DNA from: Streptomyces filamentosus | GTDB taxonomy: Bacteria; Actinomycetota; Actinomycetes; Streptomycetales; Streptomycetaceae | Direction: 5' to 3' | Assembly: GCF_014654895.1 (NCBI RefSeq) | Contig: NZ_BNBE01000001.1 | Span: forward strand, 1,550,001 to 1,614,000 | Length of the DNA stretch: 64,000 bases | The notes under the pieces: model-generated | Databases searched by the model: none | What the model was told of the DNA's origin: nothing | Seen by the model: the letters and a program-made list of their open reading frames with translations, nothing else | Position numbers and translations under genes: made by a program | In this document: piece after piece, positions 37,234-47,108 of the stretch | Numbering within the stretch: position 1 is the first letter of the stretch | Layout of the letters: each line of letters opens with the position of its first letter

Positions 37234-38001
37234 TCAGTGGCCGAGGTGCTTGCGGACCTTGCTCTGGAGGTCGGCCACCCACTTGCCGCGCTTCGGTCTC
37301 GCCTCCACGCTCCCGAGCAGCGCGTAGCCGTTGACGACCACCAGCGGGGCCTGCGGGTCGATCCCCTCCAGGGTGGTGACCTCGAAGCTCCCGAGGATGC
37401 CGACGCCGCTGCCGCGCAGGCTGATGTTCTCCGGGACGCGAACCTCCACGCTTCCGAAGATCGAGGTGGCGTTGATGGTGGTCAGCGGCTGGGCGAAGAT
37501 CGCCTCGGTCAGGTCGATCTCGATGCTGCCGAAGACCGCGAAGGCGTTGGTGCGGCGGGCCACCCGCCAGCGGCCCTTGCGGGTGGTGCTGGAGAAGACC
37601 GCGACCAGCTGGTCCGCGTTCCCCTCCGCGTCCTCCGGGCCGTACGCCGCGGGGACCGGCTCGGACCGGGTCCCGGACGCCGGCCCGGCGGACGGCAGGT
37701 CCCGCACGATCGGCTCCAGCTCGCCCACGGTCTTCGCCCGGTAGACCGCCTCCACCCGCTCCGCGTGCTCCTCCGCGTCCAGCCGGCCCTGCGCCAGCGC
37801 CTCGGCCAGGACGTCCGCGGTCCGGTCCCGGTCCGCGTCGGAGGCCCGGAGCCCGCCCTGCGGATCCAGGGGGGCGGGCGGCGCCGGAGGGACGGGCGCG
37901 GCGGGCGCGGCCGGAGGGGCCGGCGCGGCGGGCGGGGCGGGCGGAGACGGCGGGGCGGGAGCGGGCGGCTGCGCGGGGTCGGGCTGCTTTTCGAGGTCCA
38001 C
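37234..38001 (-). CDS. DUF1707-domain (SHOCT-like) protein with DUF2154-like C-terminus
   Basis: A 255-residue protein. Residues 1-50 are almost pure Pro/Ala. Residues 52-105 form a DUF1707 domain, with RASDADRDRTADVLAEALAQ and GRLDAEEHAERVEAVYRAKT, an actinobacterial helical module thought to mediate protein contacts. The C-terminal half is a LiaF-like beta-helical repeat region (NAFAVFGSIEIDLTEAIFAQ, NATSIFGSVEVRVPENISLR, VGILGSFEVTTLEGID). No membrane helix is present. GTG 38001 follows a TAGGCT hexamer by 6 bases, so likely leaderless. Possible role in envelope-stress sensing is inferred from the LiaF-like repeats. Confidence 0.85.
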   Translation of the reverse strand: MDLEKQPDPAQPPAPAPPSPPAPPAAPAPPAAPAAPVPPAPPAPLDPQGGLRASDADRDRTADVLAEALAQGRLDAEEHAERVEAVYRAKTVGELEPIVRDLPSAGPASGTRSEPVPAAYGPEDAEGNADQLVAVFSSTTRKGRWRVARRTNAFAVFGSIEIDLTEAIFAQPLTTINATSIFGSVEVRVPENISLRGSGVGILGSFEVTTLEGIDPQAPLVVVNGYALLGSVEARPKRGKWVADLQSKVRKHLGH

Positions 38002-38112
38002 GCACCCAGCCTAGACACGCCCCGCAGACCGCCACCAGGTGTCCGAACCCCCATCTCTCCCCTAGGGGATCCGGCCGGGCCCCGGGACGAAACGGCCGGA
38101 CGGGCGGGAGGG

Positions 38113-38934
38113 GTGACGGCCGTGACGGGTGATCAGGAACGGTACGCGCGGGAGTCCGACGCCTTCGAAGGGCTCGCGCTGAGCCGCCTCGACGAGGTCC
38201 GGCGGGCCCCGCGGCCCGCCGGGGACGGCCCCCCCGCCGGACGGCGTCACCCCCAGGACGGCGTGGGCCACCACGAGCGCCGCGACCGGAGCGCCCGGCG
38301 CGGGCCGGCCGGACGGGCGGCGAGGAGCGGACGTACGGGCTGACGGCGGCCTGCACCACCGGTGCCGACCGGCCGGTCGCGTACGAGGTGGGACCGAAGG
38401 GCGGCCGGGGGGACCTTCTCCGTGCCCTCGTCCATGGTCCCCGGCGGGGGCCGTCCCGACCGCCCCGGCGAGGACCACCGCGAAGCCGGGCGCCCCGGGC
38501 CGTCCGGCGGGGCGCGCCGTCCGGCGGGGCGGGCCGTCCGGCGAGGCGGGCCGTCCGGCGAGGCGACCGTGCCGCCGACCGCCTCGGCGGTGAGCGCCCC
38601 ACCGGTCGTCACCGGCGTCCCGTACCGCCACGACACCGTCCACCGCGCGGTGGCCGTGCCCGCCGGGGCGAGGCGGCCGGCGGTCCCGGCGGGCGGGCCC
38701 GGCGAGGGCGGCCGGACCCGATGGTGGGCGTTCGCCCCGACCGGCGTCTCCGGTGAGGAGTCCGCCGTCGGCACGATCCACTGCTCCGACGGCCACCTCG
38801 ACGGCTACGGCTGCGCCCCGGAGCGGCGTACGTACGCCGAGCCCGCCGCCGGCGTGCGGGAGCCGGCCGTGGAGGCCCGCCGCACGTCCCCGCCGCGGGC
38901 GAACCCGTGCGCGCCGACGGCGAGCGTCTCCTGA
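38113..38934 (+). pseudogene. possible decayed gene between DUF1707 and class I fumarase genes
   Basis: In the 1078-bp gap 38002-39079 no intact gene is convincing, but protein-like segments occur on the plus strand in changing frames: TGDQERYARESDAFEGLALS from GTG 38113, then RTYGLTAACTTGADRPVAYE near 38328 in another frame, then VTGVPYRHDTVHRAVAVPAG and GTIHCSDGHLDGYGCAPERR near 38610-38820 back in the first. The frame changes, a high-GC repeat in the middle and the lack of a continuous frame suggest frameshift decay. I do not recognise the parent family. Sequencing error is an alternative. Confidence 0.4.
38497..38564. repeat. four tandem 17-bp repeats
   Basis: GGGCCGTCCGGCGRGGC occurs four times in a row, starting at 38497, 38514, 38531 and 38548, with single-base differences. 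Since 17 is not a multiple of three, the array scrambles any reading frame and may have caused the frameshift in the putative pseudogene. Confidence 0.92.
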
Positions 38935-38965
38935 CGCGAACGAGCCACGACGGCGCGGCCCCGGC

Positions 38966-39015
38966 CCTGGTGAGCCTTACCTCACAGGATCGGGGCCGCG
39001 CCCGCGGCCTACCCT
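38966..39015 (+). promoter_or_regulatory. iron-box-like site and promoter upstream of class I fumarase
   Basis: CCTGGTGAGCCTTACCTCA (38966-38984) matches the reversed DtxR/DmdR iron box TTAGGTGAGCCTAACCTAA at 14 of 19 positions, including an unbroken GGTGAGCCT and ACCT. A -10-like TACCCT lies at 39010-39015; the box sits just upstream of the expected -35. That position suits activation better than blocking. Site function is inferred. Confidence 0.5.
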
Positions 39016-39079
39016 GGACGGTGCGCCCGCCAACGGAGGCGGCGCGCAGCTGTCTGCCGAGTGAGGAATGGCCGCCGTC

Positions 39080-40750
<1,671 letters not shown>

Positions 40751-40782
40751 CCCGCGGTGGCGGTTCGCCCGCCCACGGTCTC

Positions 40783-40815
40783 CCGCCCCCCGGTCCCCCG
40801 CGGACCGGGGGGCGG
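40783..40815 (+). terminator. 14-bp stem terminator after class I fumarase
   Basis: CCGCCCCCCGGTCC (40783-40796) pairs perfectly with 40802-40815, loop 5 bases, 32 bases after the stop. Confidence 0.88.
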
Positions 40816-40840
40816 TGTCGTCCTCCGCTCCGAAAGTCGC

Positions 40841-40878
40841 TACCGACCGGTAGCCAGCAGGACATCTACTGGCCAGTA
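40841..40878. promoter_or_regulatory. two TACYGRCCRGTA palindromes upstream of the acid phosphatase gene
   Basis: TACCGACCGGTA (40841-40852) and TACTGGCCAGTA (40867-40878) are 12-bp (near-)palindromes with centres 26 bp apart. The same motif, TACTGGTCGGTA, occurs upstream of the secreted esterase gene at 44549. Such sites are typical of TetR-family dimers; the regulator is unknown and not visible in the window. Confidence 0.6.
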
Positions 40879-40948
40879 TGGGTCGCGAGCATGTCAACCA
40901 CTGATCAGCACGCGCAGCACTGAGACGGTCGACCACTCGGGAGCCCCC

Positions 40949-41575
40949 ATGCCCTCCGCCAAGTCCGCAGCCACCGCCACCGGTCTCCTCGGCCTCACCG
41001 GCCTCCTCCTCGTCGGGCCCGCGCCCGCCGCCTCGGCGGCCGATCCGGACACCCACCTCACGTCGGCCGCCGCAATCGAGGGCGTCGACTACACGACCTG
41101 GCGCCGGGACGTCGCCGCCGTGATCGCCGAGGCCCGCCCGTACGTCGAGCGGCGCGCCGAGGAGGCCGGCACGGAGAAGCAGGCCCTCGTCCTCGACATC
41201 GACAACAGCTCCCTGGAGACGGACTTCCACCCGTTCTGGGAGCTGCCGACCCCGGCCATTCCGGAGGTCCGCGCGCTGGTCCGGGACGCGCACGCGCGCG
41301 GGGTGAAGGTCTTCTTCGTCACCGCCCGGCCCGGGATCGTCCACTCCCTCACCGAGTGGAACCTGAAGCAGGTCGGCTACCCGGTGGACGGACTGTACGT
41401 GCGCTCGCTCCCCGACCTGTTCGCCGAGGTCAGCGCGTACAAGACGGCGAAGCGCGCCGAGATCGAGGCCAAGGGCTACACGATCGTCGCGAACATCGGG
41501 AACAACACGACCGACGTCGTCGGCGGTCACGCCGAGCGCGCCTTCAAGCTGCCGGACTACGGCAAGCTGTCCTGA
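40949..41575 (+). CDS. secreted HAD-superfamily class B-type acid phosphatase
   Basis: A 208-residue exported phosphatase. The signal peptide is about residues 1-31 (PAPAASA end). HAD motif I is ALVLDIDNSSLETDFHPFWE, with Asp-x-Asp as nucleophile and acid; motif II is VKVFFVTARPGIVHSLTEW; the motif III Lys is in SAYKTAKRAEIEAKGYTIVA; motif IV is NIGNNTTDVVGGHAERAFKL. The usual DIDNT is DIDNS here, a mild variation. ATG 40949 has only GGGAG nearby. It should release phosphate from organic esters outside the cell. Confidence 0.92.
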   Translation: MPSAKSAATATGLLGLTGLLLVGPAPAASAADPDTHLTSAAAIEGVDYTTWRRDVAAVIAEARPYVERRAEEAGTEKQALVLDIDNSSLETDFHPFWELPTPAIPEVRALVRDAHARGVKVFFVTARPGIVHSLTEWNLKQVGYPVDGLYVRSLPDLFAEVSAYKTAKRAEIEAKGYTIVANIGNNTTDVVGGHAERAFKLPDYGKLS

Positions 41576-41584
41576 CCCCGTCCG

Positions 41585-42082
41585 TCAGCGGCCGATGTGG
41601 AACTCCATCCGGGAGTAGTCCCCGTCCGGGGTGGAGCGGATCCAGCCGCGGGCGTCCTTGAAGTCGCCGGTGCCGCCGGTGACCGCGATGTCGAACGCGG
41701 CCGGGGCCTCGTCCGAGGGGTCGACGGAGAGCAGGTTCTGGGCGGTGAGCTGGCCGCCCGGGCCGCCGTTCAGGACGAAGGTGCCGACGCAGAGGACGTC
41801 CATCGGGTCGCCGGCGCGCACCACGGTGCAGGTGACGCCGTCCCGGCCGATCGTCTCGCCGCCCTTGGTGCGGGAGAGGTCGTCGGCGAAGGCGAAGGAG
41901 TCGCCGACCTCGGGCCGCGCGCCGGGGCTCCCGCTGTCGTCCGACGGGACCTCCTTGGCGTAGAGGGTGAACTCGAGTCCGTCGGCGGCGGGCGCGGCGG
42001 CCGCGGGCGCGGCGGCGGCGAAGGTGACGGCGGCCACCGTCGCGGCGCCGAGGGCGCCGATCCTCCTGAAGCTCCGGTTCAT
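41585..42082 (-). CDS. secreted allene-oxide-cyclase-barrel-like protein
   Basis: A 165-residue exported protein. Signal peptide about residues 1-31. The mature part has the eight-strand barrel pattern: FTLYAKEVPSDDSGSPGARP, VGDSFAFADDLSRTKGGETI, DVLCVGTFVLNGGPGGQLTA, FDIAVTGGTGDFKDARGWIR. This matches the AOC/dirigent-like family found in streptomycetes, which is not known to catalyse the plant reaction. ATG 42082 has GGGAGG 6 bases upstream. Convergent with the phosphatase gene, with 9 bp between stops. Confidence 0.85.
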   Translation of the reverse strand: MNRSFRRIGALGAATVAAVTFAAAAPAAAAPAADGLEFTLYAKEVPSDDSGSPGARPEVGDSFAFADDLSRTKGGETIGRDGVTCTVVRAGDPMDVLCVGTFVLNGGPGGQLTAQNLLSVDPSDEAPAAFDIAVTGGTGDFKDARGWIRSTPDGDYSRMEFHIGR

Positions 42083-42209
42083 GGACTGCCTCCCTGGCGG
42101 GGTGCGGGTCTCCCCCACGGGTCGTCCCCCTCCGGGCCGTCTCCCCGGGCCGTCCTCACATTGTGCTGCCGCCGTCCGGGGGGCGCACACCGTCAGGAAT
42201 GATGGGGTC

Positions 42210-42866
42210 ATGCCAGTCAGAGCCCCCTTTCTCCGTACCGCCCTGCTCGCGGCGGCCCTCCTGACCGCCTGCGGTACGACCCCGGAGCCGGCCGCGACGC
42301 CCTCCGCGGCCCCGTCCGGGAAGGCCGCCGGGAAATCCGCCGGGAAGCCCTCCGCGGAGCCCTCCCGGGAGGCGGCCGTGAAGGCCGCGGGACTGCTCGG
42401 CGGCCCCGGCACCGCGTGCGCGCTCCCCGTCTCCTTCTCCCTCGCGGAGGGCTGGGAGGCGGACGCGGTCGAGAAGCCGGAGGACCCCGCACTCGCGTCG
42501 CTGGTGACGCAGGGCCCGGCCACGGTCCTGTGCGAGGCGAAGTCGGAGGGCACCCCGGACATCGCCTTCCTGCGGGTGTGGACGGCGCCGAAGGGCTCCG
42601 CCCGGTCCGTCCTGAAGGCCTTCGTCGAGGCCGACGAGTCCAAGGGGATCGTCCTCACGGACGTGAAGGCGGGCGCGGTGCCCGCCGTGGAGGCCCGCTA
42701 CTCGGTGTACAGCAAGCTCACCGAGGAATGGCGGCAGACGCGTTCCTTCGCGGTGCGGACCGACGGGGGCGCGGTCGTCGTCGTGGGCCTCGCGGGCCTC
42801 GACTCCGGGGAGGACGCGGTGACCGCCGCGTACGAACTGGCCAGGTCGACGCTGAGACTCCCGTGA
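42210..42866 (+). CDS. lipoprotein of unknown function
   Basis: A 218-residue exported lipoprotein with lipobox LLTAC at residues 17-21. A Pro/Ala/Lys/Ser-rich linker (KAAGKSAGKPSAEPSREAA) leads to a globular domain starting near residue 60 (LLGGPGTACALPVSFSLAEG) and ending AVVVVGLAGLDSGEDAVTAA. A pair of Cys (TACALP, VLCEAK) may form a disulfide. The same plan occurs in several Streptomyces lipoproteins with no known function. ATG 42210 has AGGA about 11 bases upstream; a leaderless start is possible. Confidence 0.8.
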   Translation: MPVRAPFLRTALLAAALLTACGTTPEPAATPSAAPSGKAAGKSAGKPSAEPSREAAVKAAGLLGGPGTACALPVSFSLAEGWEADAVEKPEDPALASLVTQGPATVLCEAKSEGTPDIAFLRVWTAPKGSARSVLKAFVEADESKGIVLTDVKAGAVPAVEARYSVYSKLTEEWRQTRSFAVRTDGGAVVVVGLAGLDSGEDAVTAAYELARSTLRLP

Positions 42867-42870
42867 AAGA

Positions 42871-42909
42871 GCCGTGGCCCCCGCCCCGCACCGGACGGGG
42901 GGCCACGGC
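42871..42909. terminator. 12-bp stem terminator between convergent genes
   Basis: GCCGTGGCCCCC (42871-42882) pairs with 42898-42909 over a 15-base loop. It begins 5 bases after the lipoprotein stop and can serve the convergent esterase gene. Confidence 0.85.
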
Positions 42910-42984
42910 GTTCTCGGGCCCGCGGGCCGGGCCGCGCCTTCCGGACCGGGCCGGGCTCGCGGCGCCCGACTCGGAGGACACGGC

Positions 42985-44514
42985 CTAGGCGAACTTCTGG
43001 TTCGCGGAGCCGTTGCAGGTCTGGAGCCGGACGGGCTCCTTCGCGGCGCCCTGCGTCAGGCAGAGGCCGGTCGCGGCGGCGGGCCGGATCGTGGCGCCGT
43101 CGCGGACGAACTTCTGGTTGGCGGCGCCGGAGCAGTTCCACACGATGAGCGCCTTGCCGGTCTGGTAGGCGGCGCCGGGCACGTCCAGGCAACGGTCCTG
43201 GGTGAGTTCGGTGTGGAGGGTCTGCCGGGCGGAGTCGTACCACCAGCCCTGGTTGCGGCCGCCGTGGCAGTCCCAGCCGAGGACGGCGGTGCCGTTGGCG
43301 GACTCGGAGGCGTTCACGTCGAGGCAGTTGCCGGTCGCGGCGTTCCTCAGCGGCTTGTACGCGTCGTCCCAGGCGAGCGGGAAGAGCGTCGGCGTGCCGG
43401 AGGAGTTGACGTCGGCGCAGCTCGCCTCGCGCAGGCCCGAGGCGTAGAGCTGGGTCAGGCAGGAGGCGAAGGCGGCGTGGCCGCTCCTGTTCGGGTGGAA
43501 GGACTGGCGGGTGGTGTTCTCGTCGATGCCGCCGGGCTTGGAGAGGTCGATGAACAGGCCCCGGGCCCAGGTGTCCTCCATGCAGACCTCGTGGCCGTGG
43601 AAGAGCCGCGAGTTGTCGAGGTAGACGGCTCCGGTGGAGGCGGCGACCTCGCGCATGCCGCGCTCGAACGCGGGGACGGCGACGTTCCGGCCCCACTTGG
43701 TGTCGGAGTCGTAGCCCATGCCGCCGCAGCTCAGCTTGCCCGGGAAGTTCGGGTTGTCGTGGAAGTCGGGGCCGATGGGGCTGGGGTAGCCCATGACGAC
43801 GAGCTTGTAGTCGCCGTCGGCGTACCCGGCGTCGCGCATGACGGTCTTCAGGTCGCGGACGGTCTGCTCGACCTTGGGCACGAGGGCGTCGACGCGGGCC
43901 TGCCAGCCGGGGGCGTACTTGGGCTCGCAGGTGCCCTGGCTGAGGACGTAGCGGGTGACGCAGTCGGTCATGACGGGGCCGAACTGGAGGTCGTCGTTGG
44001 CGCCGGCGACCAGGAGGACCATCTTGATGCGGGTGTTGCGGGCCTTGACGGCGAGGTTGTCGCTCTGGACCAGTTCGTCGGCGTACTGCTTGCCGCCGCC
44101 GATCCGGATGTTGCCGGTGTAGGCGCCGGAGCAGGACACGTTGAAGGTGAGGTCGGCGGCGATCCCGGTGCGGTGGATGGCCGCGTCGGGCGAGCGGTGG
44201 CACCAGTTGGTGGGGCCGTTGGTGGGGGACTCGTAGCTGCCGACGCCCTCGCCGGAGATCTCGCTGTCGCCGAGCGAGATCAGGCCGGTCTTCCGCTGGG
44301 CGAGGGGGCGTTCCTCGGGGCTGCCGTAGATCCTGGTGGCCTCGGCGGCGCGGATCGCCTCCAGCTCGGGGGAGAGCGGTACGGAGGCGACGGCGGCCCT
44401 CGTACCGGTGTCGGCCGCTCCGGCCGGGGCGGCGGCGGTCATGGTGCCGAGGGCGGCGGCCGCCGCGGCGACGGCGGCGATGGGCCACCGGAGTCTGTAC
44501 CTGGTGCGCGTCAC
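42985..44514 (-). CDS. secreted SGNH/GDSL esterase with C-terminal ricin-B lectin domain
   Basis: A 509-residue exported hydrolase. Signal peptide about residues 1-33. The SGNH blocks are [15 protein letters not shown] (Ser nucleophile), [11 protein letters not shown] region, [20 protein letters not shown] (block III with Asn) and [17 protein letters not shown] (block V His). The last 130 residues form a ricin-type beta-trefoil lectin with QxW-like repeats: [40 protein letters not shown] and [23 protein letters not shown] 44514 has AGGAGG 4 bases upstream. Likely deacetylates or de-esterifies polysaccharide to which the lectin binds. Confidence 0.93.
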   Translation of the reverse strand: MTRTRYRLRWPIAAVAAAAAALGTMTAAAPAGAADTGTRAAVASVPLSPELEAIRAAEATRIYGSPEERPLAQRKTGLISLGDSEISGEGVGSYESPTNGPTNWCHRSPDAAIHRTGIAADLTFNVSCSGAYTGNIRIGGGKQYADELVQSDNLAVKARNTRIKMVLLVAGANDDLQFGPVMTDCVTRYVLSQGTCEPKYAPGWQARVDALVPKVEQTVRDLKTVMRDAGYADGDYKLVVMGYPSPIGPDFHDNPNFPGKLSCGGMGYDSDTKWGRNVAVPAFERGMREVAASTGAVYLDNSRLFHGHEVCMEDTWARGLFIDLSKPGGIDENTTRQSFHPNRSGHAAFASCLTQLYASGLREASCADVNSSGTPTLFPLAWDDAYKPLRNAATGNCLDVNASESANGTAVLGWDCHGGRNQGWWYDSARQTLHTELTQDRCLDVPGAAYQTGKALIVWNCSGAANQKFVRDGATIRPAAATGLCLTQGAAKEPVRLQTCNGSANQKFA

Positions 44515-44548
44515 TGCGCCTCCTGGAAGTGGGGTTACCCACGGTTTT

Positions 44549-44560
44549 TACTGGTCGGTA
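44549..44560. promoter_or_regulatory. TetR-like palindrome between esterase and fumC genes
   Basis: TACTGGTCGGTA matches the TACYGRYCRGTA pattern found twice upstream of the acid phosphatase gene. It lies 35 bp upstream of the minus-strand esterase start. Confidence 0.5.
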
Positions 44561-44620
44561 CACGCCTTGGGAATACATCGAACAAGACAAGTGCTCAACT
44601 TTTTCGGGAGGTCGACCAAG

Positions 44621-46021
44621 ATGAGCGACGAAGACGGCTACCGGATCGAACACGACTCCATGGGCGAGGTGCGGGTCCCCGCGCACGCCAAGTGGCGGGC
44701 GCAGACCCAGCGGGCGGTGGAGAACTTCCCGGTCTCCGGGCAGCGCCTGGAGCGCGCCCACATCGAGGCCCTCGCCCGGATCAAGGCCGCCGCGGCGAAG
44801 GTCAACGCCGGGCTCGGCGTGATCGACCGGGACCGGGCGGAGGCCATCGCCGCCGCCGCCGAGGAGGTCGCGGAGGGCCGCTGGGACGACCAGTTCCCGG
44901 TGGACGTCTTCCAGACCGGCTCCGGCACCTCGTCCAACATGAACGCCAACGAGGTCCTGGCCACCCTGGCCGGGGAGCGGCTCCCGGCCGACCGGGCCGT
45001 CCACCCCAACGACCACGTCAACGCCTCGCAGTCGTCCAACGACGTCTTCCCCTCCTCCATCCACATCGCCGCGACCGCCGCCGTCACCCACGACCTGATC
45101 CCCGCGCTCGGTCACCTGGCCGCCGCCCTGGAGCGAAAATCGGCCGAATTCGCGACGGTGGTGAAGTCGGGTCGTACACACCTGATGGACGCCACCCCGG
45201 TCACCCTGGGCCAGGAGTTCGGCGGCTACGCGGCCCAGGTCCGGTACGGGATCGAGCGGCTGCGCGCCTCCCTCCCCCGGCTCGCCGAACTCCCCCTCGG
45301 CGGCACCGCGGTGGGCACCGGCATCAACACCCCGCCCGGCTTCCCGGCCGCCGTCGTCGCCGAGCTCGCCCGCGCCACCGGCCTGCCCTTCACCGAGGCC
45401 CGCGACCACTTCGAGGCCCAGGGCGCCCGGGACGGCCTGGTGGAGACCTCCGGCCAGCTCCGGACCGTCGCCGTCTCCCTCACCAAGATCGCCAACGATC
45501 TGCGCTGGATGGCCAGCGGCCCCCGCACCGGTCTGGCCGAGATCAACCTCCCCGACCTCCAGCCCGGCTCCTCGATCATGCCCGGCAAGGTCAACCCGGT
45601 GGTCCCCGAGGCGGTCCTCATGGTCGCCGCCCAGGTCACCGGCAACGACACCACCGTCGCCGTGGCCGGCGCCGCCGGGAACTTCGAGCTCAACGTGATG
45701 CTCCCGGTGATGGCGAAGAACCTCCTGGAGTCCGTACGGCTCCTGGCCAACGCCTCCCGGCTGCTCGCCGACCGCACCGTCGACGGCATCACCGCCAACG
45801 CCGAGCGCGCCCGCGAGTACGCCGAGTCCTCCCCCTCCGTCGTCACCCCCCTCAACCGGTACATCGGCTACGAGGAGGCCGCCAAGGTCGCCAAGAGGTC
45901 CCTGGCCGAGCGGAAGACCATCCGCGAGGTCGTCCTGGAGTCCGGCTACGTGGACCGCGGCGACCTCACCCTCGAACAGCTCGACGAGGCCCTCGACGTC
46001 CTGCGCATGACCCGGCCGTGA
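44621..46021 (+). CDS. fumC: class II fumarate hydratase
   Basis: A 466-residue iron-independent fumarase of the aspartase/fumarase superfamily. Active-site regions are [60 protein letters not shown] and the signature loop [23 protein letters not shown] 44621 has GGGAGG 9 bases upstream. With the class I enzyme at 39 kb, the organism has both an Fe-S and an Fe-free enzyme for the same TCA step, a pair often used to adjust to iron or oxidative stress. Confidence 0.97.
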   Translation: MSDEDGYRIEHDSMGEVRVPAHAKWRAQTQRAVENFPVSGQRLERAHIEALARIKAAAAKVNAGLGVIDRDRAEAIAAAAEEVAEGRWDDQFPVDVFQTGSGTSSNMNANEVLATLAGERLPADRAVHPNDHVNASQSSNDVFPSSIHIAATAAVTHDLIPALGHLAAALERKSAEFATVVKSGRTHLMDATPVTLGQEFGGYAAQVRYGIERLRASLPRLAELPLGGTAVGTGINTPPGFPAAVVAELARATGLPFTEARDHFEAQGARDGLVETSGQLRTVAVSLTKIANDLRWMASGPRTGLAEINLPDLQPGSSIMPGKVNPVVPEAVLMVAAQVTGNDTTVAVAGAAGNFELNVMLPVMAKNLLESVRLLANASRLLADRTVDGITANAERAREYAESSPSVVTPLNRYIGYEEAAKVAKRSLAERKTIREVVLESGYVDRGDLTLEQLDEALDVLRMTRP

Positions 46022-46026
46022 CCCGC

Positions 46027-46056
46027 GGACGGCGGCCGCGTGAAGCGCGGCCGTCC
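46027..46056 (+). terminator. hairpin after fumC
   Basis: GGACGGCGGCCGCG (46027-46040) pairs with CGCGGCCGTCC (46046-46056) with one region bulged, 5-base loop, starting 6 bases after the stop. Confidence 0.65.
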
Positions 46057-46120
46057 CCCGCGTGACTCAAGCGTGACGCGTACCGCAGCGCGGGTGGGAG
46101 CGCGCCCCTAAGATCTGCGC

Positions 46121-46795
46121 ATGACAGGATCGGACGGATCGGGCGACATCCAGCACTGGGCGCCGGGGGAGCACATCCTCTGGCGCTACCGCGGCATCGG
46201 CACCGAAGAGGTGCACATCTGCCGGCCCGTGACCGTGGTCCACGACACGCCCGACCTGCTCGCCGTCTGGATGGCGCCCGGCACCGAATGCGTCCGGCCG
46301 GTGCTCGCCGACGGCACCTCCGTCCACGACGAACCGCTCGCCACCCGCTACACCGCGCCCCGCACCACCGAGCGCGCCCGCTGGACCGGCAGCGGGGTGC
46401 TCAAGCTCGCCCGGCCCGACGACCCCTGGTCTGTCTGGCTGTTCTGGGAGCGCGGCTGGCGCTTCCGCAGCTGGTACGTGAACCTGGAGGAGCCCCGCCG
46501 CCGCTGGGCCGGCGGCGTGGACTCCGAGGACCACTTCCTCGACATCTCCGTCTACCCCGACCGCAGCTGGCTGTGGCGGGACGAGGACGAGTTCGCCCAG
46601 GCCCAGCGGGCCGGGCTGATGAGCGCCGAGCGGGCCGGTCTGGTGCGGGCCGCGGGCGCCGCGGCGGTGCGGCTGGTCGAGGAGTGGGGGGCGCCCTTCC
46701 GGGACGGCTGGGAGACCTGGCGGCCCGACCCGGCCTGGACCGTTCCCGTGCTGCCGGGCGACTGGGATCGCACCCCGGCGCACACGGCGCCATGA
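46121..46795 (+). CDS. DUF402-family protein
   Basis: A 224-residue cytoplasmic protein of the FomD/DUF402 family, whose studied members hydrolyse nucleotide phosphates or nucleotide-phosphonate adducts with a divalent metal. The core is SVWLFWERGWRFRSWYVNLE, DFxD-like DSEDHFLDISVYPDRSWLWR and DEDEFAQAQRAGLMSAERAG. ATG 46121 follows a TAAGAT hexamer by 6 bases, suggesting a leaderless mRNA. Substrate unproven. Confidence 0.9.
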   Translation: MTGSDGSGDIQHWAPGEHILWRYRGIGTEEVHICRPVTVVHDTPDLLAVWMAPGTECVRPVLADGTSVHDEPLATRYTAPRTTERARWTGSGVLKLARPDDPWSVWLFWERGWRFRSWYVNLEEPRRRWAGGVDSEDHFLDISVYPDRSWLWRDEDEFAQAQRAGLMSAERAGLVRAAGAAAVRLVEEWGAPFRDGWETWRPDPAWTVPVLPGDWDRTPAHTAP

Positions 46796-46800
46796 GACCC

Positions 46801-46831
46801 TTGATACGCCCCCGGGGTCGAAACGTAGGAT
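46801..46831 (+). promoter_or_regulatory. probable promoter of the small ORF / SpoIIE phosphatase operon
   Basis: TTGATA (46801-46806) and TAGGAT (46826-46831), spacer 19 bp. Transcription would start near 46838, about 97 bases before the first GTG. Confidence 0.5.
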
Positions 46832-46934
46832 CGTCCTCCGCACGGCCGACACCGGGCGAACTCGACGTCACCGACCGATCGCAGCACAGCAACTGACCAC
46901 ACGTCACCGCACGTCATCGTCGAAGGGGAGATCA

Positions 46935-47108
46935 GTGCCGGAGCTGTGCCCGGGTGGCGTGCCCCCCGCCCATGCCGTCGGCCGCGGATCCTCCGTGTCC
47001 GCCGCACCGACCGCCTCCCGGGGGTTTATCCCCGCCGAAGGCGCGGCATCGGCGAGAAGAGCGAGTGCATCGCACCACCGGCCCGGACGGACGGAATCCC
47101 ACGCGTGA
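46935..47108 (+). CDS. small ORF translationally coupled to the SpoIIE phosphatase gene
   Basis: A 57-residue frame from GTG 46935 preceded by GGGGAG 4 bases away, the only good ribosome-binding site of this region. Its stop TGA (47106-47108) overlaps the next gene's GTG start in a GTGA. The product begins VPELCPGGVPPAHAVGRGSS and matches no family I know. It may be a leader peptide that feeds ribosomes to the phosphatase gene, whose own ribosome-binding site is weak. It could also be a chance frame. Confidence 0.45.
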   Translation: MPELCPGGVPPAHAVGRGSSVSAAPTASRGFIPAEGAASARRASASHHRPGRTESHA

